The notes: a model not told the origin generated them from the letters alone. A stretch of 64,000 nt of DNA from Candidatus Parachristensenella avicola (GCA_904420205.1 CAJFUN010000023.1:62001-126000); one strand, 5' to 3'. Shown: positions 1-8,637, counted from the stretch's first letter. Made by a program: numbers and translations.

Positions 1-1
1 T

Positions 2-226
2 GATCCCATGCTGGCATTGGACGGCGGGGCGGACGGCCTGGATTTTTACCGCGCGCTGGCCGGCCGGATGGCGGATAGTTTAAAGCCGGGCGGCTATATG
101 GTTTTGGAGCTGGGGATTGGACAGGCTAAAGCAGTAGAAGCGATTTTTGCTCCCTATGGCCGGACTGTACACATAAAAAAGGATCTGGCCGGCATTGAAC
201 GCGTGATAAGCATACGGAAAATATGA
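2..226 (+). CDS. prmC: Release factor glutamine methyltransferase PrmC (HemK), C-terminal part
   Basis: The reading frame is open from the window edge, so only the last 74 codons are present. PrmC methylates the glutamine of the GGQ motif of peptide release factors using S-adenosylmethionine. The visible segment has the family's C-terminal signature: DGLDFYR, then LKPGGYMVLELG, then the closing KDLAGIERV. It lies 9 bp upstream of prfA, whose product is its substrate, a pairing common in bacteria. The SAM-binding and NPPY motifs must lie upstream of the window and were not seen. Identification rests on the C-terminal motifs and on the neighbour. Confidence 0.9.
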   Translation, partial: DPMLALDGGADGLDFYRALAGRMADSLKPGGYMVLELGIGQAKAVEAIFAPYGRTVHIKKDLAGIERVISIRKI

Positions 227-235
227 GGTGATAGG

Positions 236-1306
236 ATGCTGTTGGAAAAACTGGCGGCCCTGGAGGCACGCTATAACGAATTGAACCTGTGGCTGTCCCA
301 GCCCGATGCGCTCAGCGACCAGGCTAAATGGCGCGACGCGCTCAAAGAACAGGCGGAGCTGGAGGAAGCAGTTAACCGGTATCATGAATATCAGAAGGTA
401 TTGGAGGATCTGGAGGCGGCCCGGGAGATGCTGGAATCCGGCGATCCGGAGTTGGAAGAGCTGGCCAAGGAAGAGATGGGTGAGCTGGAGCGGCAGCGGA
501 GCGAGCAGGAGGAGGCGATCAAGCTGCTGCTGGCGCCCAAGGATCCCAACGACGACAAGAACGTGATCCTGGAGATTCGTGCCGGCACCGGCGGTGAGGA
601 GGCGGCCTTGTTCGCCATGGAGCTGCTGAAGATGTACACCTATTATGCCCAGAAGAAAGGCTGGCAGATGGAAGTGACGGGCATATCCGAAACGGAGCTG
701 GGCGGCTGCAAGGAATGCACCTGCCTCATATCCGGCAAAGGGGCCTACTCCCGCTTTAAGTTTGAGAGCGGAGCCCACCGGGTGCAACGGGTGCCGGAAA
801 CGGAATCGGGCGGACGTATCCACACCTCTGCGGCGACGGTGGCGGTACTGCCTGAAGCCGAGGAGGTGGAGCTGGAGCTGAACCCAGCCGATATCCGTAT
901 CGATCTGTACCGGGCCAGCGGGGCCGGCGGCCAGCACGTAAACCGGACGGATTCCGCGGTGCGCCTGACCCATATCCCTACCGGTGTGGTGGTGGAGTGC
1001 CAGGACGAACGCAGCCAAGGCAAAAACAAGGAGAAAGCTATGCGCGTGCTGCGCAGCCGGATCTATGATATGCTGGAGCAGCAAAAGACCGACGAATACG
1101 CCAAGGAGCGACGCCTAAAGGTGGGTAGTGGCGATCGCAGCGAGCGCATCCGCACCTATAACTACCCGCAGGGACGGGTGACGGATCATCGCATCGGCTT
1201 GACGCTCTATAAGCTGGACAGTTTCCTGGCCGGTGATATGGACGAGATGCTGGACGCTCTGGCGCTGGCGGACCGTACCGAGCGCATGCGCCAGGAGACG
1301 GCCTAG
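236..1306 (+). CDS. prfA: Peptide chain release factor 1
   Basis: This 356-residue protein (about 360 is usual) terminates translation at UAA and UAG. The N-terminal third is a charged helical domain. The codon-recognition tripeptide is P-E-T in [11 protein letters not shown], which fits the RF1 P-x-T pattern and not the S-P-F of RF2. The catalytic loop [14 protein letters not shown] sits near residue 229 and holds the GGQ glutamine that PrmC modifies. The ATG is preceded by a GAGGTG-like ribosome site, and the stop is TAG. A strong terminator follows within 40 bp, so this looks like the end of a prmC-prfA transcript. Confidence 0.97.
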   Translation: MLLEKLAALEARYNELNLWLSQPDALSDQAKWRDALKEQAELEEAVNRYHEYQKVLEDLEAAREMLESGDPELEELAKEEMGELERQRSEQEEAIKLLLAPKDPNDDKNVILEIRAGTGGEEAALFAMELLKMYTYYAQKKGWQMEVTGISETELGGCKECTCLISGKGAYSRFKFESGAHRVQRVPETESGGRIHTSAATVAVLPEAEEVELELNPADIRIDLYRASGAGGQHVNRTDSAVRLTHIPTGVVVECQDERSQGKNKEKAMRVLRSRIYDMLEQQKTDEYAKERRLKVGSGDRSERIRTYNYPQGRVTDHRIGLTLYKLDSFLAGDMDEMLDALALADRTERMRQETA

Positions 1307-1342
1307 GCCCCGATTGGCGGAAGGAAGATTCATAGACAGCAT

Positions 1343-1378
1343 AAATCCCCGGGAGAGCATAATGCTCCCGGGGATTTT
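1343..1378 (+). terminator. Rho-independent terminator after prfA
   Basis: A 13-bp stem (AAATCCCCGGGAG paired with CTCCCGGGGATTT) ends in a short T-run. It lies 36 bp after the prfA stop. Confidence 0.85.
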
Positions 1379-1954
1379 AGCTTCTGGCGGCTCCGGCGCG
1401 TGGCTGGTGCGGCGTAAGGGTAACATAAAAGGAAATCCCATGAGATTTCTATTCGATATATGTTGGCCGATTGTGCGGTGAAGCAGGTTTAGCCGCGCGG
1501 GATAAGCTGCTCGATACTCAGGCGGGCCATATTGCGGCATGGGTTAATCCATCGCATTCGTTTCATCATACGAGCGGTGGCGATTGGAACCCGTGCGCAT
1601 ATCGGTCAGGAAATGGTCCATTACTGCGCCTATCCCATGATTTTAGTTCTATACTGAAAGACCGAAAAAGATCGCGTATGATGTCCTCCGCCTATCGGGG
1701 AAGGAGAGCCATCGAGCCGTTTGCGCAGGTTCTTTGGGCTGCCTTTGATCCGTGCGGCTATGGATTGTTTCGGATAGAAGGACTGTAACATTAGCGGACA
1801 ACATTGCTAAGCCCTATTTTGCAAGATAGAGAATGTGGAGCGAAACAAAAGGAAACGGCCATCATGACAGCGCTGAAAATAGGACGGGTTGGAATGATTG
1901 GGCGGCTGGAAGCGTCAAATAGATGAAGAAAATGTGAAATACGAACAAGATTGG
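1379..1954. other. Gene-poor spacer of about 575 bp
   Basis: I see no convincing gene here. A 105-codon plus-strand frame (1471-1788) has no good ribosome site, a Cys/His/Ser-rich composition unlike a folded protein, and no family I recognise. Short minus-strand pieces are interrupted by stops. No tRNA arm or known riboswitch consensus was recognised. The stretch may be degraded sequence between prfA and the next transcription unit. Confidence 0.5.
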
Positions 1955-1982
1955 TTGCCAAAAAATTGCGAAATGATATAAT
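1955..1982 (+). promoter_or_regulatory. Sigma-A-type promoter of the universal-stress-like gene
   Basis: TTGCCA (1955-1960) and a perfect TATAAT (1977-1982) are separated by 16 bp. The -10 element lies about 55 bp before the start codon at 2037. Confidence 0.75.
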
Positions 1983-2036
1983 AAAAAATGCAGAGGGGAC
2001 CTTAGGATCGACGCCCTTTGCATTGAGGAGTATGAG

Positions 2037-2477
2037 ATGTCGAAAAAAACACATATGAAAGCCCCGCCGCAGGAGGAGATCATCATGGTCTGCGTGACCA
2101 GCCAGCGGCAGTGCGAGGACCTGATTGCTATGGGGTCAAGGGTTGCGGAGACGCTTCAAGCGCCGCTGGCAGTGGTCAGCGTTCAGCCCACGGGCAAGCT
2201 GGATCCGTTAAGCGGTGAATTGTTGGAATATCTGATGGATGTGGCCCGGAATTCGGGCGGCGAGCTGCTGGTGCTCTATGATGATAACCCCATCCCTCGG
2301 CTGATCCAATATGCACGGGATCACCGCGCCAAAGCCATCGTAATGGGCCGCGGCCCTGGGGGCGGGCCAAGCACCGTGGTGAACGCCTTGCATCAGTCCC
2401 TGCCGGAAATCCGGATCTTCCAACCGGCGCGGGAAAGCGGTACGGTGGAGGAACTCAGACAGGAATGCGCCCAATAA
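2037..2477 (+). CDS. Universal-stress-protein-like domain protein (UspA/KdpD-type)
   Basis: This is a 146-residue soluble single-domain protein. The order of elements is that of a Usp alpha/beta fold: strand IIMVCVTS, a helix after QCEDLIAMG, strand PLAVVSVQ, strand ELLVLYDD, and a C-terminal strand KAIVMGRGP followed by GGGPSTVV. The last part resembles the G-2x-G-9x-G(S/T) nucleotide loop of ATP-binding Usp proteins. The opening also resembles the Usp domain of KdpD sensor kinases, but no kinase part is present. It is monocistronic, with its own promoter and terminator. An internal ATG seven codons in (2055) is an alternative start. Ligand and role are unknown. Confidence 0.65.
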   Translation: MSKKTHMKAPPQEEIIMVCVTSQRQCEDLIAMGSRVAETLQAPLAVVSVQPTGKLDPLSGELLEYLMDVARNSGGELLVLYDDNPIPRLIQYARDHRAKAIVMGRGPGGGPSTVVNALHQSLPEIRIFQPARESGTVEELRQECAQ

Positions 2478-2485
2478 CAAGGCAT

Positions 2486-2529
2486 AAAAAGCAATACGTC
2501 GTCCCAAACGGGACGACGTATTGCTTTTT
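2486..2529 (+). terminator. Strong terminator hairpin
   Basis: A perfect 15-bp stem (arms 2491-2505 and 2510-2524) has an AAAC loop and a TTTTT tail. A-residues upstream let it work in both directions. Confidence 0.9.
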
Positions 2530-2608
2530 CATCATGTCGGGGCCGGATCATCGCTGCGAAAATACCGGTTTACATAAGGAACAGGACGCGGCTTAATACG
2601 GGAAGAAT

Positions 2609-3049
2609 TTAGACCGCCGGCGTAGGAAAGACGAGATCGTACCGCACGCCGTGGGAGAACAGCACGCCGTCAGTCAGGCGGATGCAGAGGATGCAGGTAT
2701 TGGGATCGGCTTCGTTCGTGTGCCCGTTGCCATACCAGGAAGCGAAAGCCGCGCGCAGCCGGCGGGCAAGCGCTTCATTTTTCTTATCCAAAATATGCCC
2801 TAGATTCTCGCCTATACCGTGGCCGGTAAACCAATCGCCGCACACGGCGACGGCGGGATTTTTTTCAATCTGCCGCATCTTGTTGGAAAGCGCGTAGGTC
2901 ACCACATAGAAAGCGCCGTCCTCATAATAAGCGTTAACCGTGCGGACTGAGGGCATACCGCCGTCCAAGGTGGCAAGGGCGATCTGGGAATCGCAGCGGA
3001 AGCGTTCCTCCATGATGCCCTGAGCCTTGAGAGGGAAGTTCTCATGCAT
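2609..3049 (-). CDS. Pyridoxamine 5'-phosphate oxidase-like flavin-binding protein
   Basis: This 146-residue protein resembles the split-barrel FMN-binding family. Supporting segments are ALATLDGGMPSVRTVNAYYE, then FYVVTYALSNKMRQIEKNP and VAVCGDWFTGHG, which match the order strand, substrate loop, K-x-x-q-I-x-x-N-P in the family. The family includes oxidases, heme or F420 binders and flavin reductases, so the reaction cannot be named. I chose the ATG at 3049 because AGGAG lies about 8 bases upstream; a longer frame has no such site. It is probably transcribed after the alarmone synthetase region in the same direction but is separated from it by 86 bp. Confidence 0.7.
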   Translation of the reverse strand: MHENFPLKAQGIMEERFRCDSQIALATLDGGMPSVRTVNAYYEDGAFYVVTYALSNKMRQIEKNPAVAVCGDWFTGHGIGENLGHILDKKNEALARRLRAAFASWYGNGHTNEADPNTCILCIRLTDGVLFSHGVRYDLVFPTPAV

Positions 3050-3135
3050 GGTAGTACTCCTGTTTCGTAGTGAATTTACATCGGGTGAAAGCACGGCCGC
3101 GGACTACGGGCCCGGCGAACGTTGATGAGCAGGCC

Positions 3136-3834
3136 CTATTGCCAGTCGTCCCGCTCGCCGCTCTGTTCAATCTGCCGCCGGATATCAAGCATCTGCTCGT
3201 CCATTTTTCCGATGGTCTCCGCGCAGGCCAGAAGCTGCTGGGCGATCTGCTGGGCATGGTCGGCCGGGATGCTCTTTTTATAGCGCAGCTTATGCTCCAG
3301 GCTGGCCCAGAAATCCATGGCGATGGTGCGAAACTGTACTTCAACCCGCATAAAGCGCTTCTCGTTGGACAGAAAGATGGGAATTTCCACGATTAGATGG
3401 AGGCTGCGGTAGCCGCCGGGCTTGGGATGACGGATATAATCCTTTACCTTGACAATACGCACGTCGTCCTGTTTTTCCAGCATTTCAGCCAAGCGATAGA
3501 TATCGTCGACAAAGGAACAAATAACCCGAACGCCGGCAATGTCGTTGAGCGAAGACTCGATACGCTCGACCGTGAGCGGCTCGCCGATGCGCTGCATCTT
3601 TTCGATGATGCTGCGGGGGCGTTTAAGCCGTGTCTGAATGGATTCAATCGGATTGCGGTCAAACTGAGAGGAAAATTCCATGTTCAATACTTTAAACTTG
3701 GTTTCGACCTCCAGCATGGCGCAGGAATAATAGCTCATCAGCCGCATGTATTCCTGACCTTGGCTTATCACCTCTTCCATTTGCTCCGTGGTCTGAAATC
3801 CGGGAGCAAATGGAATGCGTTTTTCTTGCTTCAT
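3136..3834 (-). CDS. Small alarmone synthetase, (p)ppGpp synthase (RelQ/YjbM type)
   Basis: This 232-residue protein consists of one RelA/SpoT synthetase domain with no HD hydrolase and no regulatory ACT or TGS parts, as in RelQ/YjbM. Such enzymes transfer pyrophosphate from ATP to GDP or GTP to make the stringent-response alarmone. Diagnostic segments are IAGVRVICSFVDDIY, KDYIRHPKPGGYRSLHLIV and RVEVQFRTIAMDFWASLEHK, the last with the conserved E-x-Q-x-R-T and H-K. The ATG at 3834 has AAAGGAG 7 bases upstream; an in-frame start 54 codons earlier lacks one. A good promoter lies 60 bp upstream. Confidence 0.9.
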   Translation of the reverse strand: MKQEKRIPFAPGFQTTEQMEEVISQGQEYMRLMSYYSCAMLEVETKFKVLNMEFSSQFDRNPIESIQTRLKRPRSIIEKMQRIGEPLTVERIESSLNDIAGVRVICSFVDDIYRLAEMLEKQDDVRIVKVKDYIRHPKPGGYRSLHLIVEIPIFLSNEKRFMRVEVQFRTIAMDFWASLEHKLRYKKSIPADHAQQIAQQLLACAETIGKMDEQMLDIRRQIEQSGERDDWQ

Positions 3835-3894
3835 AGCGGACGCTCCTTTGATATAGAAAGAGACGGCCGGGCCGGTAGGGCCCCGCCTTTGTGC

Positions 3895-3923
3895 ATTATA
3901 GCGCGATTTAGGGGTACAGGCAA
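3895..3923 (-). promoter_or_regulatory. Promoter of the small alarmone synthetase gene
   Basis: On the minus strand TTGCCT (3918-3923) and TATAAT (3895-3900) are 17 bp apart. The -10 element is about 60 bp before the start codon. Confidence 0.7.
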
Positions 3924-4081
3924 ATGCTTCGGGCGCAAATCCTCCAACCACTGCATGAAAACCGCACGCCAGCGCCAAAAATATGCGATAGGTCAAAGGC
4001 GGCTATGGGCAGGCGGCGCGCTTTCTGCTACACTAAAGCCATGACAGAGCGCGGGCGTATCCCGCGGGAAAGGAATCCGCG

Positions 4082-5125
4082 ATGAAAATGACCTTTCGCT
4101 GGTATGGTGCGGGCGATCCGGTAAAGCTGGATCAGATCCGGCAAATACCGGGCATGAGCGGCATCGTAACCGCCGTATACGACGTTCCGGTCGGCGAGCC
4201 GTGGCCGCAGGCGCGCATTGACGATTTGAGGGCCCAAGCCCAAGCCCATGGCCTTTCGATGGAGGTCATCGAATCGGTGCCGGTCCATGAGCATATCAAG
4301 CTGGGACTGCCCGATCGCGATCGCCTGATCGATAACTATGCGCAGACCATTGTGAGCCTGGGCAAGGCGGGCGTTCGATGCATCTGCTATAACTTTATGC
4401 CGGTGTTTGACTGGCTGCGGTCGAGCCTGGCCGAGCCGCTGGAGGATGGATCCACCTGCCTGGCTTTCCATGAGGAGCAGGTGCTGGCCATGGATCCGGC
4501 GGTCAGCGAACTGTCGTTGCCGGGGTGGGATGAGAGCTATACCCGCGAGGAGCTAAGAGCGCTGCTGCGTCAATATGAGGATGTGGATGAAGCCCAGCTG
4601 TGGGATAACCTGATATATTTCCTTCGGGGAATCGGGGAGGCCTGCCGCCAAAGCGGCGTCCGCATGGCCATTCATCCCGACGATCCGCCGTGGGGGATCT
4701 TTGGCCTGCCGCGGATCATCCGGAACATGGAGTCCCTTCAAATGCTGGTGAGCCGCGTAGATGAGCCCTATAATGGAGTGACCTTTTGCGCGGGCAGCTT
4801 TGGTTCAGATCCGAACAACGATTTATACGCCATGGCAGACTTTTTAGCAAAGCGGGATCGAGTGCCCTTTGTCCATGCGAGAAACGTGCTGCACCTGGGC
4901 CAGCGCTCCTTCCGAGAGGCAGCCCATCTGTCCAGCTGTGGAAGCCTGGACATGTACCGGCTGCTGAAAACCTTGCATGACGGCGGGTTTGACGGCTATA
5001 TCCGTCCGGATCATGGTCGCATGATCTGGGGAGAAACCGGCCGGCCCGGTTATGGGCTATATGATCGTGCGCTGGGCGCAGCCTATCTGAACGGGCTTTG
5101 GGAGGCCATCGTAAAGGCGGAATAG
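4082..5125 (+). CDS. uxuA: Mannonate dehydratase
   Basis: This 347-residue enzyme (about 350-395 in the family) dehydrates D-mannonate to 2-keto-3-deoxygluconate in hexuronate breakdown. Family marks are [20 protein letters not shown] at the start, [13 protein letters not shown], then [19 protein letters not shown] with metal-binding histidine and aspartates, then [12 protein letters not shown] and [13 protein letters not shown] near the end. The fold is a TIM barrel using Mn2+ or Fe2+. GGAAAGGA precedes the ATG and a terminator follows directly, so it is monocistronic. Partner genes such as uxaC, kdgK and kdgA are absent from the window. The enzyme fits the pectin-related genes further along (rhamnosidase-like, GH28-like). 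Confidence 0.95.
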   Translation: MKMTFRWYGAGDPVKLDQIRQIPGMSGIVTAVYDVPVGEPWPQARIDDLRAQAQAHGLSMEVIESVPVHEHIKLGLPDRDRLIDNYAQTIVSLGKAGVRCICYNFMPVFDWLRSSLAEPLEDGSTCLAFHEEQVLAMDPAVSELSLPGWDESYTREELRALLRQYEDVDEAQLWDNLIYFLRGIGEACRQSGVRMAIHPDDPPWGIFGLPRIIRNMESLQMLVSRVDEPYNGVTFCAGSFGSDPNNDLYAMADFLAKRDRVPFVHARNVLHLGQRSFREAAHLSSCGSLDMYRLLKTLHDGGFDGYIRPDHGRMIWGETGRPGYGLYDRALGAAYLNGLWEAIVKAE

Positions 5126-5133
5126 GTTATATC

Positions 5134-5160
5134 AAGGGCCCCGGCCGGGGCCCTTTTTTT
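5134..5160 (+). terminator. Terminator after uxuA
   Basis: GGGCCCC and GGGGCCC form a tight hairpin around GGCC, followed by seven T residues. Confidence 0.9.
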
Positions 5161-5275
5161 GTGAACGGCTCCGGCGATGTAAGTTGTTCCGCCCGCTGTG
5201 CAAGCTATGCCAAAAGCCTTGAGGGAGGCGGGGATTTCCGCTATCATGATCCCGAGAGGGAAGGGGGAGAGCGGG

Positions 5276-5722
5276 GTGAAGATCAGGCTGAGGGTTACGG
5301 AAGCGCGCCGGCCCGCGCTGGAAGCGGCGCTGGCGGAAAAGGGGATCCAGCTGGACGAGGACGCCGACCTGGTGCTGACCGAGCGGAACCGGTATATGGA
5401 GGTCATGACCCTGCGGGACGGCCGCGCACGATGCCGGGTAGCGGTGGAGGATATCGTTTTCATCGAAAGCTTTGGCAAGGAAATCGTGGTTCATGGGAGG
5501 GAGGGCGTCTACCGTGCCGATGAGCGCCTAAAGGAGCTGGAGATGCTTCTGGATCCGGAGCGTTTTCTGCGCATCAGCCATTCTGTCATCGTATCGCGGG
5601 AAAGCATCCGGCGTATTGAGCCGGCCTTCAGCGCCAAGTTCATCTTGACATTGGACGGCGGAGCGGAGGTGGACGTCACAAGGAGCTATTATGATATCTT
5701 CCGGGAAGGGTTAGGTATTTAA
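5276..5722 (+). CDS. LytTR-family DNA-binding protein
   Basis: This 148-residue protein is counted from a GTG start with AGGGGGAGA upstream; an upstream ATG at 5198 is possible but lacks a site. After a short N-terminal alpha/beta segment, the C-terminal part is a LytTR domain: VEDIVFIESFGKEIVVHG, YRADERLKELEMLL and RFLRISHSVIVSRESIRRIE, the usual core. No receiver domain is present. Such stand-alone LytTR proteins often pair with a small membrane protein that holds them inactive. The next gene, 12 bp downstream, encodes a membrane protein, so the two may form such a pair. Target genes are unknown. Confidence 0.8.
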   Translation: MKIRLRVTEARRPALEAALAEKGIQLDEDADLVLTERNRYMEVMTLRDGRARCRVAVEDIVFIESFGKEIVVHGREGVYRADERLKELEMLLDPERFLRISHSVIVSRESIRRIEPAFSAKFILTLDGGAEVDVTRSYYDIFREGLGI

Positions 5723-5734
5723 GGAGGCTTACCA

Positions 5735-6466
5735 ATGGGTGTGTTTATCGTACTGTGGGCCGCCGCTTTGCTGACCATCGCGTCGCTTGTTGCAATCGGT
5801 TATTTTTTCTGGTATAGGCGGGCCGTTAACAGGCGGCTAGTCGAAGGCGGCCCTCGCAGGGAGCCGTTGATGTCGCCGGCCCGGCTGACGGTATGGGCGC
5901 TCATCGCCGCGCTGGTCGTTTTTGCCGGGGTCGTAGCATTCATGGCGCGCAGCCGCCAGACGGCGCTGGAACCGCGCTATTTGGATGCGGTTTATGATTT
6001 TGCCGTTTACACGCCCCAGGAGATGAGTCAGGGCTACCTGAGCGGCTATTCTGCGGATGAAAACCCAGGGTATCAAAAGCGCCAGGAGGAGCGGGGCGGC
6101 ATTCAATTTACCTATTTTACGTATACCGGGCCTTTTGATTACTATCATCCGGCTTTTTTGATCTATGTGGAACCGGGTGAGCAGGAGAAAACCATGATGG
6201 GATTTAGCGGCGCATTCCTTACCCAAGACGGCCAATCCATTACCAGCAGAGGCGCTTCAGGCGGACCGGCACAGCCTATGTGGATTATCGGCACAAGCTC
6301 GGTGGACTGTATATTCTCCTTTACCTATTATCTCTATGGCGAGGATCAGCCGGACCCGCTGACCGCCTCTGGCGAGATGGGCCCAGCCCAGGCGTGGGGA
6401 TCTGTGCAGTTTGAGCTGCTGCATGATGAGACAACGATGGAAAGTGGTTGGTTCATAGACCGCTGA
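5735..6466 (+). CDS. Membrane protein of unknown function paired with the LytTR gene
   Basis: This is a 243-residue protein. Residues 1-25 form a hydrophobic segment ending in FFWYRR, and residues about 50-70 form a second one (VWALIAALVVFAGVVAFMA). The remaining 170 residues are soluble and rich in aromatic residues (FTYFTYTGPFDYYHP). I do not recognise a family, and it is not an obvious DUF3021 member, the usual LytTR partner. AAGGAGG precedes the ATG. It is co-transcribed with the LytTR gene and followed by a terminator. A sensor or anchor role is inferred from the neighbour only. Confidence 0.6.
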   Translation: MGVFIVLWAAALLTIASLVAIGYFFWYRRAVNRRLVEGGPRREPLMSPARLTVWALIAALVVFAGVVAFMARSRQTALEPRYLDAVYDFAVYTPQEMSQGYLSGYSADENPGYQKRQEERGGIQFTYFTYTGPFDYYHPAFLIYVEPGEQEKTMMGFSGAFLTQDGQSITSRGASGGPAQPMWIIGTSSVDCIFSFTYYLYGEDQPDPLTASGEMGPAQAWGSVQFELLHDETTMESGWFIDR

Positions 6467-6502
6467 TTTGCCCCGCATTGGGGCAGAAGACAGTTTCTCT
6501 TG

Positions 6503-6545
6503 GCGCCGGTGCATGCTGCGGTCGGTTTTTGCACCGGCCTTTTTT
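6503..6545 (+). terminator. Terminator after the LytTR pair
   Basis: GCCGGTGC (6505-6512) pairs with GCACCGGC (6531-6538) across an 18-base loop, followed by six T residues. Confidence 0.8.
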
Positions 6546-6566
6546 GCGTTTTGGGAAAAAGACATC

Positions 6567-6594
6567 TTGACAGCAAAACAAGATTTGGTATACT
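6567..6594 (+). promoter_or_regulatory. Promoter of the GntR/ABC operon
   Basis: A consensus TTGACA (6567-6572) and TATACT (6589-6594) are separated by 16 bp. The operator palindrome starts 10 bp downstream, at about the transcription start. Confidence 0.85.
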
Positions 6595-6603
6595 AGTCAC
6601 ATG

Positions 6604-6625
6604 GTTAATTACTTGAGTAATTAAC
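6604..6625 (+). promoter_or_regulatory. Operator palindrome for the YtrA-type regulator
   Basis: GTTAATTACT-TG-AGTAATTAAC is a perfect 10-bp inverted repeat with a 2-bp centre. It lies just downstream of the -10 box and 25 bp before the regulator gene. Position and symmetry suggest autorepression by the GntR protein encoded next. Confidence 0.75.
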
Positions 6626-6650
6626 TAAAAAGGCGAAAGGAGGAAATCTC

Positions 6651-7022
6651 GTGCAGCTATCGGATGAAAAACCGATCTTCCTTCAGATATATGAAGGGAT
6701 CGAAGATGCTATCGTCAGCGGCGCGTTCCAGGAGGAAGGGCAGATTCCGTCCATTACGGAGTTTTCCGTGACCTATAAGATAAACCCGGCCACTGCGCTG
6801 AAGGGCGTTAGCCTGCTGGTGGACGAGGGAATCCTTTATAAGAAAAGGGGGGTAGGCATGTTTGTATCCAGGGGCGCCCGGGCACAGGTACGAGCTAAAC
6901 GGAGGACGCAGTTCTATGACCGGTATGTCATGCAGATGCTGGAGGAGGCCAAACGGCTGGATATTTCCCAGGAAGAGCTGAAGGAAATGATCGCAAGGGG
7001 GTATACCCATGAGGGGGATTGA
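6651..7022 (+). CDS. GntR-family transcriptional regulator, YtrA subfamily
   Basis: This 123-residue protein has the short YtrA architecture: an N-terminal winged helix (KPIFLQIYEGIEDAIVSGAF, then ITEFSVTYKINPATALKG and LLVDEGILYKKRGVGMFV) and only about 45 helical residues after it, too few for a ligand domain. The start is GTG with AGGAGG upstream. YtrA regulators usually repress an ABC exporter encoded in the same operon. Here the ATPase gene overlaps by 14 bp and the permease follows. A perfect palindrome sits at the promoter and is the probable binding site. Confidence 0.9.
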   Translation: MQLSDEKPIFLQIYEGIEDAIVSGAFQEEGQIPSITEFSVTYKINPATALKGVSLLVDEGILYKKRGVGMFVSRGARAQVRAKRRTQFYDRYVMQMLEEAKRLDISQEELKEMIARGYTHEGD

Positions 7023-7854
7023 AATCAATGGGCTGAGCAAGCGCTTTGATGAAACGCTGGCGTTGGACAAAGTAAGCCTGTGCTTTGAGCCGGAACGCAT
7101 CTATGGGCTTTTGGGCAGAAATGGGGCGGGGAAATCCACGCTGCTCAATATTATCACCAACCGCCTTTTTGCCGATGAGGGCTCGGTAACCATCGACGGT
7201 ATGCCGGCCCTGGAAAATGAAAAGGCACAGCGGCTGGTTTACCTGATGAGCGAAAGAGATCTCTATCCCCCTTCCATGCGGGTGAGGGAGGCGTTTGACT
7301 GGAGCGCACGGTTCTATCCCGACTTTGACGGAAACTATGCTCACCGGGCAGCAGACGCCTTTGGGCTAAACGTGACCAAACCCATCAAGGGATTATCCAC
7401 AGGATATCGTTCCATTTTTAAGTGCGTGGTCGCCCTATCGGTCAATACGCCCTATGTGCTGCTGGATGAGCCGGTTTTAGGCTTAGACGCCAACCATCGG
7501 GAGCTTTTCTATCGGATGCTCATTGAGAAATACAGCGAAAGCCCTTTTACCTGCGTGATTTCCACCCATCTGATCGAAGAGGTATCCAGCGTTGTCGAAG
7601 GGATCGTGATGCTCAAACAAGGCCGGATTATCCGTGATGAGGGGCGTGAAGCGCTTCTAGCCAGCGGATATACGGTTTCCGGGCCGAAAGCGTTGGTGGA
7701 TGAGTACCTGGCGGGGCGCACGACGATTGGCGCCGACGAGCTAGGCGGGCTGAAAACCGCCTATGTGCTGGGTAAGCCGGAAGGCGCGCCTCAAGGACTG
7801 GAAATCGCCCCCATGGACCTACAGCGGCTGTTCATACAGCTGACAAATGCCTAA
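7009..7854 (+). CDS. ABC transporter ATP-binding protein
   Basis: This 281-residue ATPase has one nucleotide-binding domain: Walker A GRNGAGKST near residue 38, Walker B YVLLDEP near residue 155 and the switch histidine in ISTHL. The signature motif reads LSTGY in place of LSGGQ, a deviation seen in ABC proteins linked to YtrA-type regulators. A 70-residue C-terminal extension resembles BcrA-like ATPases. It works with the permease encoded next, probably as an exporter or a resistance or sensing transporter. The substrate is unknown. Confidence 0.88.
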   Translation: MRGIEINGLSKRFDETLALDKVSLCFEPERIYGLLGRNGAGKSTLLNIITNRLFADEGSVTIDGMPALENEKAQRLVYLMSERDLYPPSMRVREAFDWSARFYPDFDGNYAHRAADAFGLNVTKPIKGLSTGYRSIFKCVVALSVNTPYVLLDEPVLGLDANHRELFYRMLIEKYSESPFTCVISTHLIEEVSSVVEGIVMLKQGRIIRDEGREALLASGYTVSGPKALVDEYLAGRTTIGADELGGLKTAYVLGKPEGAPQGLEIAPMDLQRLFIQLTNA

Positions 7855-7867
7855 GGAGGATCGCCCT

Positions 7868-8614
7868 ATGACTCTTTCGGTTATGACTAAATTTCAGCTG
7901 CGTAATATGCGGTTGAGTTTGCTTATCTTCTGCGGCGTCATGCTGGCATTGGTCGTGCTGGCGGCTGTGATGGCGAGGATCGTACCAGACACGGTAAGTT
8001 TTTCCAGCATGGAGGCTTCAGCAGGCATTTTTGCCTTTGTCTGCGCCTTGAATTCTTTTAAGGAGAACTTTGGGTTTGCCTTGCAGAACGGCATTCCTCG
8101 GAAAAGGCTTTTCCGCAGCACCTTGATTATGGCCCTGTGCTTCAGCGCTTTGCTGTGCGCGCTGGATCAGCTGCTGCACCTGATCTCCCTGCTGGTCAGC
8201 CAGGGCACCGGCAACATGAGATGGTTCCGGCTGACCGAAGCGCTCTACGATATCCGGTATGCCGGCGCATCGCAACTGCAGCTGACGGTAGAGAGCATCG
8301 CTTTTAATTTCGCCCTCTATACGGCGCTGTTTATGACGGGATACATGATTACCATCGCCTATTACCGCATGAGCCGCTGGCTTAAACTAACGGTCAGTAT
8401 CGGCGTTCCCGCGCTGGTGGTAGTGGTATATCCCCTGGTAGACCTTTTGCTGCTGCAGGAGCGGATCAGCAACGCGCTGGGGTGGATGATCTCGGCGGCG
8501 CTGGGCATACAGGCACAGAATATCTGGATCGCGGTGCTGACGCTGGCGCTGCTGGCCGCGGCAATGGCCGCCTTTTCGTGGGCACTGATGCGGCGGGCGG
8601 TCATTAAAGGCTAA
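7868..8614 (+). CDS. ABC transporter permease subunit
   Basis: This 248-residue integral membrane protein has about six hydrophobic segments, for example LLIFCGVMLALVVLAAVMA near the start and AVLTLALLAAAMAAFSWAL at the end. I place the start at the ATG at 7868, 8 bases after AAGGAGG; an ATG at 7847 lies inside the ATPase gene. There is no recognised family beyond ABC-2-like permeases next to YtrA-regulated ATPases. It is the third gene of the operon and is followed by a terminator. Confidence 0.75.
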   Translation: MTLSVMTKFQLRNMRLSLLIFCGVMLALVVLAAVMARIVPDTVSFSSMEASAGIFAFVCALNSFKENFGFALQNGIPRKRLFRSTLIMALCFSALLCALDQLLHLISLLVSQGTGNMRWFRLTEALYDIRYAGASQLQLTVESIAFNFALYTALFMTGYMITIAYYRMSRWLKLTVSIGVPALVVVVYPLVDLLLLQERISNALGWMISAALGIQAQNIWIAVLTLALLAAAMAAFSWALMRRAVIKG

Positions 8615-8637
8615 AGGCCATAAGCCAAAAAGAAATA

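Noticed and set aside
80..1084. Long minus-strand frame of 334 codons opposite prfA
   Set aside because: It lies entirely antisense to prfA, whose protein is fully recognisable. Composition (Leu, His, Gln, Arg rich) is that of an antisense frame in GC-rich DNA.
1471..1788. 105-codon frame after prfA
   Set aside because: No ribosome site, unusual composition, no recognised family. Recorded only as part of a gene-poor spacer.
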